From positions 15,460,591 through 15,524,590 of the forward strand of contig JALMQS010000225.1 of NCBI GenBank assembly GCA_024734495.1: a stretch of DNA of 64,000 nt. Direction: 5' to 3'. The translations under genes were made by a program, and so were the position numbers. The notes under the pieces were generated by a model that saw only the letters and a program-made list of their open reading frames with translations, was not told the DNA's origin and ran no database searches. The stretch is from Forficula auricularia (taxonomy: Eukaryota; Arthropoda; Insecta; Dermaptera; Forficulidae). The first letter of the stretch is position 1, and each line of letters begins with the position of its first letter. This document shows positions 55,693 to 64,000 of this stretch, piece after piece.

Positions 55693-57426
55693 TAAGTAAA
55701 ACCAAACCACCGAATTTGAAATAAAAAACAAATAAAGTACCCTTGTGGATGGAATTCTCGAATAAGAGATTTTGTGGCTTGTATTTGAATCGTTCATTTA
55801 TGGCTTGACCACTAAATAAAAAGTTTATGGTTGGGTTGAATTAGAAGCGCGAACAGACACTAAATTCACTAGTTTATAGCAGCAATTGGCATGCAAATTT
55901 AACGAAATTGTGTTTCTTTGTAGGTATTTATTAACATTTGGATTTTAATTTATTCAGATTAACTTTTGGAATGCGAAAAGGATTGGAAAATTAGAGAAAG
56001 TGGGGAAAAGACAAAAACAATTGTTATTATCTTTATTATTTACGAGCTTTTCGTGCGTGCCTTCGGCACGTCCTCGAAGCTCGGCCCTCCGGGCTGGTGC
56101 CCTGGCGGGCGGCGTTTCGGTCCAAAAATGTTATTCCTCTTAAAAAACCACACTCCAAATGTATTCCTGTAAACTCCGGAAAATACATAGTCTATTAAAA
56201 GTTTCGCCTCATTTTCGTCCTGAAACAGCTACAGAAATGAGGCTCTAGATATGAATCTGGAAGTATTTTTTTTCTATAATCTACAGCATTGTGATATTTT
56301 TTGTGTGGAAATAGATTTATTTAAATAAGTGGGATCGTGTGAGGAGGATAATTATATTAAATCATTTTTTTTTAAATTTGGGATCGATAATCGATATAAG
56401 GGTCCAAATATTTAAAAGAGATCAGGTTTACAGGCTGCTCCAGTATTGCCATGAGAAACTCATATGGGCATGCGTGTCTTAAGTCGTTCAATTTTGTAAA
56501 AATCCAAAAATAATAATAACAAAATTTAGATTTTTAAAAAATTATAAAAATGTGGCAAACTATTAAAAAATAAACAAATAATATATAAAATATAAATCAA
56601 ATAAGATGTGATTAATTTCTTCTTCTGTGCGCAAAGAAAAGCGAATTGAATATTTAATTTTTGAGTGGTGAAGGGGGGGGGGAATAATTATCAATATATT
56701 TAATGTTTCTTAATTTAAAATCAATTGGAGTCTTTCATTTCAAAATTCGAGTTAAAATTATAATTATATTTCAAATTTGCCTCGACTTATCTCGACTCAA
56801 AACACAAATATACCGACGGCATCAGCGCCCCCTGTCGGCAGCATTAGGTCAGCGTTGCTGCAAACTAATCTGGACTATTATATATATAATTTTTACAAAC
56901 AAAATCTTCCTCTTCATTTGTAACATTAAAAGCTATAAACATACATTAAATTAAGTTATTAATTAAATTAAGTAATAATATGATAGGAAATCAGTGGTTT
57001 TCTTAATTCCTATTGAAAAGCCTATAGGATTAAAAATGAATTTTAGTTGTCCTAGGTATTTGACATTTCAAAGGCTTGTTCACGTTTGGCACACAATCTT
57101 TGCCTCAAAGCTCTGCACATGGTTTGAAAGTTTTCTCTAATATTAAAGTTTTGGAATGTCGATCACATTCTTCTCTACAAATTCTCGAGTTTCCCAGAAC
57201 TCAGTAATTTCCTCCACCGTCTTCCAAATATATATATATAAAAGATATATTTAATCAAACTTCAAATCTCGTTCACCCCGACGATAGCACCATTTACTAT
57301 GCTCTTTCCCTCTTGAATAATTGCAACAATGTTAATTCTTCAAACATTACCTCCCTGAAATCTTTATGAATAAAAACCTGCCAGTGGGACTGAATACCGA
57401 AGATTTCGTAATTTATAACTCTTAAG
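55693..57426. other. Intergenic; GC-rich hairpin cluster at 56040-56125
   Basis: The only notable structure is 56040-56125, with hairpins CGTGCCTTCGGCACG and AGCTCGGCCCTCCGGGCT followed by further GC-rich sequence. No coding or transposon termini are recognised. Confidence 0.45.
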
Positions 57427-57775
57427 TTTTTTTTAATGAAAATGATGAGAGGAGTTACACCAAAAGGTGCATCCCCTAAAGGCCTGGATTGGCCCCTCCA
57501 TCGTGAAAAGAAGAAGAAGAAGGGATTTTATGGGTTAGGCGGAGGTCGAAGGTATATACGGGTCTTAAACAGCTGAAGGTTTTAAGTCACGGGAAACACG
57601 GTGGCTAGGAGCGAGTTCCAGTCTCTGGAGGTCATAGGGATAAAAGAGTTGGCGAAAGCGTTTGTTCGATATTTATCCAATTTGAAAGCGAAGAAGACTT
57701 GAGGTATCAAATTCGTTTTTTATAATTTGTCGTTGATAAGGAAATAACGAGTGAAGTTGTGTTTGTCATATTTTT
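57427..57775 (-). pseudogene. LINE C-terminal fragment with the CACGATGG 3' UTR
   Basis: On the minus strand a frame reads TNAFANSFIPMTSRDWNSLL then ATVFPVT and a stop. This is a LINE polymerase end (R-T-x-x-F-x-N-S-F-x-P...W-N-S-L). The 3' UTR block seen alone at 245-833 and 54430-54512 follows, and a poly-A tail (poly-T on + at 57427-57435). This copy links the orphan 3' UTR fragments to a LINE. Confidence 0.75.
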
Positions 57776-58741
57776 AAGTAAAGACTATTTATAAACGTCG
57801 ACAGGTACAAAAATAATCTCAAAACAGAAGAAACTCTCTCACAAACATGTTAAATTTAAATAAATTAAAAAAAAAATTATAAACCTTTGCAGGGATACCT
57901 CATATTCTATGATAAAAAAATATTTTTTATTTTTGACCCTAAATAAAATTCGAAAATTTTAATTATATTTTAATTTGCAAGATAATGAATAAATATAGCT
58001 TCTAAATTTTAAGTTTTTGTCCTATTTAGTTTAGCTACAATGCTCTGAGAGACCCACAGAGTCTGAAATTGTAGTAACTCTAAAGTCCTTAGCTTTTACT
58101 TTTTTAACGGATTAATGTTTACTAATTTCTAGCCGAGGGAATAAATATTTCACAGACATGATATTCGAATCAAACCTCCCAAGATTTAGCGACAAGGTGT
58201 CCATGTTGAGCACCTGATTCGGGTCTTTATTGTTGATTATATTTTTGCAGTGAGTCGGTCTTAAGCCTGGGCCTCCCGTTACTTAGACCCTCAAATATTC
58301 TGACCCTCACAATTGAGTTTTAAAAGAACTGGAATAGTTTAATTATAAACAGTTGTCTAAAGCTGTCTCGGTACGTAACATATTTAGATACTAGTAGCAA
58401 ATCGTAAAAACTCGAAAGTTTATATAGTAAACTCTACCTTTTCTATTCTCTATCTATTTAAACTTAAGTAAAAAGTATCCTTTCATACATGTATGCTTGA
58501 TGGCTTATAGTACATGCCATAAGCTCTGGGGCAGGGTTCTTCAACCTGCGGCCCAACACAGCAATTAATGCGGCTCGACATAAAATTATAAATTTCCTTA
58601 AAACATTGAGATTTTTATGTTACTGGAAAAGATAGATATCTGTTACAATGTGACCTGATATTTTTTTTCTATTATAAAATAAGAAGAAATTAGAAAATCT
58701 CCTCCAAAAGTTTTCGAAGAATAAAAGACAGATTTTAAATT

Positions 58742-59067
58742 TTGAATGTGAAAAAATCTATCGAGATTTCCGAAAGAATAATCGCAATTTTGGCATATTT
58801 TGAACCATTTTTATTAGATTTAAATACTTTAACTGCAAACTTTCTGATTGAATATATGGCACTGCAATCAGACATTGAACTGAAAGAAATATTTAATGTC
58901 TTTTTATTAAAATTTAATAAAAATTATCTACCCAGAAACAAATATTCCTCCTGGTTTCACAATAATTATTCACTTTTTAGAAATATAAATTTACATATAC
59001 CTACCTAAAGCTATTTTCAAGGATAAAATTGACTAAAAGCAAAATTATAAGCTCAACTATCAGGTGA
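58742..59067 (+). pseudogene. hAT transposase C-terminal remnant (element 2)
   Basis: The frame 58742-59008 includes NFLIEYMALQSDIELKEIF and NNYSLFRNINLHIPT. After a frameshift, 59011-59067 reads LFSRIKLTKSKIISSTIR then a stop. L-x-L-x-x-D-x-x-L-K-x-x-F and L-F-S-R-x-K-x-T-K-S are typical of the GTF2IRD2/ZBED-like group of hAT transposases. The catalytic part is missing. Confidence 0.75.
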
Positions 59068-59165
59068 CAAAAATAACCAAGTTTAGAATAATTTAAAATT
59101 ATTTTTCATCTCATATTTCCATTTTTTTAAATATTTATTATTTTAGGAATTAAAAATAATTATAA

Positions 59166-59524
59166 TTGAAAGTAATGGAAGGCAGCCCAGAGGCAGTGAG
59201 GAAAAAAAAAATTAACACATATAAAATAAGGTGTAATCTATTGGAATCCTTCCTCCTTTCCTTTCAAACCGACGTTTCGGAGGATTTTTCCCTCCTTCTT
59301 CAGGGTATCAAAGGGTCAATGAATGAAACAAATAAAATGTTTCCTTCTTCTCTCCACAGTAGTGTTCAAAACCTTTCTTCATTTGTAACAAAAGGCATAG
59401 AAACCTCCGAAACGTCGGTTTGAAAGGAAAGGAGGAAGGATTCCAATAAATTACACCTTATTTTATATGTGTTAATTTTTTCTTTCCTCACTACCTCTGG
59501 GCTGCCTTCCATTACTTTCAATTA
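59166..59524. mobile_element. Penelope-type foldback with hammerhead motif
   Basis: Arms of about 120-135 bp begin GTAATGGAAGGCAGCCCAG on the left and end with its inverse on the right, around a non-repeated loop (about 59310-59400). The left arm keeps the full hammerhead-like motif on the minus strand. The right arm keeps only the CCTCCGAAACGTCGG half. Confidence 0.75.
59260..59314 (-). ncRNA. Hammerhead-like ribozyme motif
   Basis: On the minus strand: CCTTTGATACC, CTGAAGA, extra A, GGAGG/CCTCC stem II with a 7-nt loop, GAAAC, GTC, GGTTTGAAAGG. Stem I pairs 9 of 11 positions, with a G-G and a T-T mismatch forming small internal loops. Confidence 0.6.
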
Positions 59525-59599
59525 AAATTTCTACCAGTCCGTCTCTCTCCAGAGAAAATTTCGTTGCAAAAAAAAATAATTATATTTATAAGATTGGAT

Positions 59600-60590
59600 C
59601 TGAGAATTTTATTTATATTAATTTATTTATATATTTTCTGAGGATCTTAATTCTCTTTTAGAATAGGTGTTGATTTTCTTTGTTTCCAAAAAATAATAAC
59701 TCGGTTATATTTTTTTTTTTTGGCTTTTCGGCCTTTCTAGCCATAAGCCAATTTACGATACTATATATTTATTTTTCAAATTTGTCTCTACCGCCCGGGG
59801 TCAGATTTTAGCCGGATGCCTCGAGTCGGATTCGAACCCGGGTCCACTTGGTTGGCAGGCTGACGCGCTACCATCTGGCCTAACCCGACACCCGACATTG
59901 GTTTTTCCAATCATTCGAGATTGCTCTAAAAGTGAGTATTCAGCTAAACGCTGAGGAAAAGAAATAATTAATGATGGTAATGAAAATGATGAAGAAACAA
60001 ATGGAAAATAATAAAATAACGCATTTTCCTTACCTGAGGTCAATTATACAGAAACACCAATAAGTCAAATTTAGTTTTTATATGAAAACTATTTAAAGGC
60101 AATAAAAATATCATAAAGCTGGCTGCTTTTATAAATGATAATAGAATTACTTATAAAAAGGAAATATAAGTGAAAATAATGCTCTCACAATGTTCATGAA
60201 AGACACGTTCAAGTTCACCAAGCTGAAAACGAGCAACGCAGCTCAATTCGGGACTCAAAAGATCAGGAAATGTATTTCTTTTTTGGAGGTAGCCATCATC
60301 ACCAAAACTGCCCGGATTACGTTTTAGCGATATTGCACGCAATCCATTCTTAATTAGTTCCTGATTGACGTTAATTTCCTCTCCTAGATAACATGGATGG
60401 ATACAAGAACATTCTGGACAATTCTATTTACATTCTATTTACAACTCGATTATATTTTTTTCATTTATTTTTATTTTATTGTTATATCAGGACGTTTCGA
60501 CATCTACATTTATGACATCATATGGAAACAAAGAAAATCAACACCCATTCTAAAAGAGAATTAAGATCCTCGGAAAATAAATAAATAAAT
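59600..60590. mobile_element. Larger foldback inside hAT element 2, split by a SINE
   Basis: The left arm (about 59600-59700, e.g. GAGGATCTTAATTCTCTTTT) is inverted at about 60520-60590, and the outer parts of the arms agree well. A single GACGTTTCGACATC word at 60490 recalls the Penelope-type motif, but the matching core is degraded. The frame 60151-60342 on minus is not recognised. Confidence 0.5.
59721..59893 (-). mobile_element. tRNA-derived SINE, family 3, copy 1
   Basis: The minus strand has a tRNA-like head with A-box region TAGGCCAGATGGTAGCGCG and B box GGTTCGAATCC. The body ends GAAAGGCCGAAAAGCCA plus an A tail (T run at 59710-59720). The target duplication is not clear. Confidence 0.8.
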
Positions 60591-61112
60591 TAATAAAAAT
60601 AATTAATCTAGAAAAATTAGTGAAAAGTGCGTGGATGGAATAATTTCTCTTCCTTTATATCAGCTAAGGGAAGGATTCAAATATAAGTTCAGACCTGTTT
60701 TACTAGAAGAAGTTAATTTCTTAATATCTATTAGTCTAGGAATGGCATTTCACTTGGACAAATTGGATACTCGTTATTATATATAGAGAGAATATTCAAT
60801 TAATTCAATAATTTAGAAATGTTAAGAAATAATTAAACTCGATATACATATTTCTAAAAGACTTCAAATTGCTAACAGAAGTAGATAAATGATTTAAAAA
60901 CAAAATCCTAAAGGAAAAGAACTCAAAAGATTAAATGATATGATATTTTTGCTTTTTTGTCTTGGTGGATATCATTATTCTAGATTATTAGATATATTTT
61001 TTGATTAACAAATATCAATGGAATTAATAAATTTTATATGCGGCCCGAGGCATTTGTTTTTCCTTCGAATGCGGCCCGTGTAAACCAAAAGGTGGACACC
61101 CCTGCTCTGGAG

Positions 61113-62595
61113 CATTCCATCAAAGACTGGACTCGCCTAGCTCTTACGCAGCTTAAATTCTTCTGAGCGCAAATTGTTGCCTAAATACAGGCGCACCAAC
61201 GACAAATCAAGTTCAAATTCAGACTACATTATGAGGATTTTAATTAGTAAAGTTATTTATTTATATTTTATAATTCAATATTTTTCTTATAAGTGCAAAA
61301 AAATTGAATTACTCCCACCATAGCTAATCTGATTAAGTTAATTTCAATAATTTTTCATATTTTAGTATAAAATGATGTTCCATATAAAACACAAAGGTTA
61401 TTCAACTTATCAATACACTTAAACTCTCTTTCAGGCATCCTTTTTTTTCTGAATCTTACAATATTTAGTCCTTCAAGATCTGAGGTCACAGACGCATTCA
61501 TATGTACCCCTTTCCTTCAGAAGAGCCTGTCAAGAATTAAGTAAGTTTAGTTGAAATATTATCTTCTCATTTCCCTTCTTCATTGAGCGTATCAGGTTGT
61601 CATTCACTTTTGAAAAATCTCTTTATTCCGTTAATCGGGAAAGTTATCCGGTATCTTGCGGGTCTCTGTCTGTTCCAGATGTTTCCAAGCCTGTCTTCTT
61701 CCTACGGTCTAATTATTCTCTTGCTTTTCATGATCATCTGCAAGCAGTGATATTGATCAACTAGGATGCTCTAAATAAGGCATTTTTTAATCTTAATTAT
61801 GTCCAGAAGTTTACTAATTGCTTTAACTCTCGCCAGAACTTGGGCTTTATGGGTTGTAAAACTCTATCCGATGAAGGCACCACATTAATCCAGCAAACGC
61901 TAGAATATGGTAGTTCCTAAATAATTGTTTCAACAAAATGTTTATTTTCTAACTTATATTATTTGTTTTGATGGGATACTCTAACATATTCAAACAAGAC
62001 GTTAAAGGTTAACCCGGTTTAGCATTGCGTGGGGCTGAATGAGTTTGATCGGTCTAATTCATTTGCCCTCAGGCACGTTGAGTCCCCAAACATTCAAACA
62101 GGTAGGACACCTGAGTCTTTTATTGATTCAACTCCGTGTTTTACAATTTTCGTGTTGCCTCTTAGTTAATACATGAAATTTCATAACAAAAGAAAGGTTT
62201 CTATTGTTGAATCAGAATTGGGAGATAACTCTTTTAAGCTGCATAGCACATTCAAATCCATTTCTCTCTAGTAAATTGGATTTTCAATAACAACTGCCAC
62301 TCGCACATCGACCAAAAACATTATAAACAATTTTGATTTAATAATAATACAAACAAAAAGTTATAGGAAACTTTTCAGTTATACAATTTGGACATAATAT
62401 CACCAAAAGTTATTATTGGCTTGGTAAAAAAAAGAAAGAAAAACAGAGTAAAGTTTAGAAAACACTTACAACTATTTATCAAACCTGATAAATATTTTAT
62501 ACCAAAAAATATATTAAAAATTGAAAAGATTTTCTTGCCGAGAGTAGCAGAGTTGTTGATTTTTAAGAGCAAATCTATAAGAGTACTTGATGTAA
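61113..62595. other. No gene recognised
   Basis: AT-rich. The overlapping frames at 62375-62641 on both strands show no known motif. Confidence 0.4.
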
Positions 62596-62608
62596 AGTAA
62601 ACAACATT

Positions 62609-62792
62609 TTTTTTTTGTGGCTTTTCGGCCTTTCCAACCATAAGCCAATTTACGATACTATTTATTTTTTAAATTTTGTCTCTACTCCGGGGGTCAGATT
62701 TTAGCCGAATGCCTCGAGTCGGATTCGAACTCGAGTCCACTTGGTTAGCAGGATGATACGCTACCGATTAGCCTATCCGACCCCCCCCCCCC
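62609..62792 (-). mobile_element. tRNA-derived SINE, family 3, copy 2
   Basis: Same body as 59721-59893, with B box GAGTTCGAATCC. It is flanked by perfect 13-bp duplications AGTAAACAACATT (62596-62608 and 62793-62805), with the A tail appearing as a T run at 62609-62616. The tRNA-like head carries an expanded C run on + (62780-62792). Confidence 0.9.
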
Positions 62793-62805
62793 AGTAAACA
62801 ACATT

Positions 62806-63824
62806 AATGGAATAATTTCTTAATTTCTAAATTTTTTTAAAGCCATGGGAAATCAACCATTCAATCCCCCATGATACTGACCTATCCATTTATCTATTTG
62901 TCATGTATAATAAAGAAAAATCAATGTGGTTGTACTCCGCTCGATGCAAATAAACATACATACACACTGAATTTAAATATATATGTCACATATATGTCTG
63001 TATATATTAGTAGTGAAGCTGTTGAAGCTTTTATTTTTGTGATTATGGTAGTTGTTTCACCATATGGGCTTTCTTAGGACTTTTTTGAAATTTAGACAGA
63101 TTATTATTTAAATCCTTCTGCATCGATTGATGCAAAATGAAATTTATGAACAATATAGTTCCGGAGATATTAAATTCCAAACATAGAGATTTTTAGACTC
63201 TTATACATTACACTATACGGGATATAGGAAAGTTTACATATATATTTAATTATAATCAAGAAACTCTTCTTACCATTGTTATAAAAAAACTAAACCAACA
63301 TTAAACAATAACTACTACATTTTTTAAGAAAATTTTAATTCATAGTTACAACACAGTTTCTGAGATAATAATGAATAAATAATGGAAAATGTATAATGAA
63401 AAATTTACACTAAAAACAAGCTGGCAACAACGCATGTAACCTAAAAAGTGGGTTAACTTTAGTACTTTTTTGACGTTTTTTCGCTTCAGCCATTGTCGCA
63501 ACAGCTTTCAATCGCTTATTAAGAACTTTTTCTTTTATAAATCTCCATTTATAATGTACTTTATCTGAAATTTCTATGATAAAATATATACAAGCTCGGA
63601 CAGTGTTGTCAGATTTGTCAAACGAGCACGGGATTGACTAGTAGTGGTACATAAACAGCAAAAAGTCTTGGGCTTATGAATTATGAATCCTTATTGTCTT
63701 TTCTAGTATTTACTTTTTGCTAGTATTTTCGTGAAACAACTACCTTAATTTGATTAAAATTTGAATTTTTATTCAAATCACATATAATTAATTATAACTA
63801 TTTATTGAACACGAACAAATAATA
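62806..63824. other. No gene recognised
   Basis: Contains a short segment (62930-62975) shared with 44680-44725 (GATGCAAATAAACATACA). Nothing else is seen. Confidence 0.4.
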
Positions 63825-64000
63825 CAATATAACTACGACGTTTCGATGGACTTATTCTGCAATCGTTCTCAAGTATGAGCACCCACTATAGTTAGAAGGT
63901 TTGACCTTCATCAGCAGTCTTTTAAATAGAAATAACAGATAAATTATTTATAATTAAAAGACTGATGATGAAGATCAAACCTTCGAAACTATATTATCTA
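63825..64000. mobile_element. Penelope-type foldback cut by the window end
   Basis: TTAGAAGGTTTGACCTTCAT is inverted at 63962-63990 around a T/A-rich loop. The right arm reads CTGATGA, T, GAAG/CTTC stem with a 7-nt loop, GAAAC on the plus strand, again in hammerhead order. GACGTTTCGATGG also occurs at 63837. The downstream flank needed to judge stem I is beyond the window. Confidence 0.45.

Larger units (their letters stand above)
58532..61104 (+). mobile_element. hAT element 2, with nested Penelope foldbacks and a SINE
   Basis: The ends CAGGGTTCTTCAACCTGCGG and the inverse of CAGGGGTGTCCACC are flanked by CTCTGGGG (58524-58531) and CTCTGGAG (61105-61112), 7 of 8 matching. It contains a transposase remnant (58742-59067), foldbacks at 59166-59524 and 59600-60590, and a SINE at 59721-59893. 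Confidence 0.8.

Overview
The window is AT-rich eukaryotic DNA with spliced genes. It carries arthropod-type mobile elements (mariner, hAT, pogo/Tigger, Helitron, Penelope-like, RTE- and CR1/Jockey-like LINEs, tRNA-derived SINEs, a Ty3/gypsy-like LTR element), so the source is most likely an insect. No species call is possible from sequence alone. Two N-gaps (1198-1297 and 21541-21559) show it is a draft assembly.

Only one convincing host gene is present: a five-exon aldo-keto reductase on the + strand (8113-14434, 350 aa). Its reading frame closes across every intron and it keeps the catalytic Asp/Tyr/Lys/His set. Its upstream region holds a tandem duplication with an insertion, and its introns are packed with transposons (a Penelope-type foldback, a SINE, three hAT-type elements).

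Layout. 1-7000: LINE 3' ends, a TIR foldback element and a dead mariner. 7000-8100: foldback DNA with a hammerhead-like motif, then the duplicated region upstream of the reductase. 8113-14434: the reductase. 14690-19270: a dispersed repeat, a SINE, a 1.7-kb Penelope palindrome and a Helitron. 20398-30286: a pogo-like MITE with a nested foldback, a hAT-type MITE, and a pogo/Tigger transposon with an intact 513-aa transposase, split from a second partial copy by a defective LTR retrotransposon in opposite orientation. 30290-44400: foldbacks, a SINE, a three-deep nest of elements (35695-38267) and a 119-bp tandem array in foldback form. 44900-64000: a GC-rich patch, two related hAT elements with nested insertions, mariners, a Helitron, LINE ends and SINEs.

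The most interesting recurrent signal is a set of small hammerhead-ribozyme-like motifs: CTGANGA, a short stem II, GAAAC, GTC. They sit in Penelope-type inverted-repeat elements at about 7.1, 8.6-8.8, 18.4, 20.9, 59.3 and possibly 64.0 kb, and several keep complementary stem I flanks. Stem-III-poor hammerheads in Penelope-like elements are known as a class. The instances here, including a pair inside an intron of the reductase, are new observations from this sequence.
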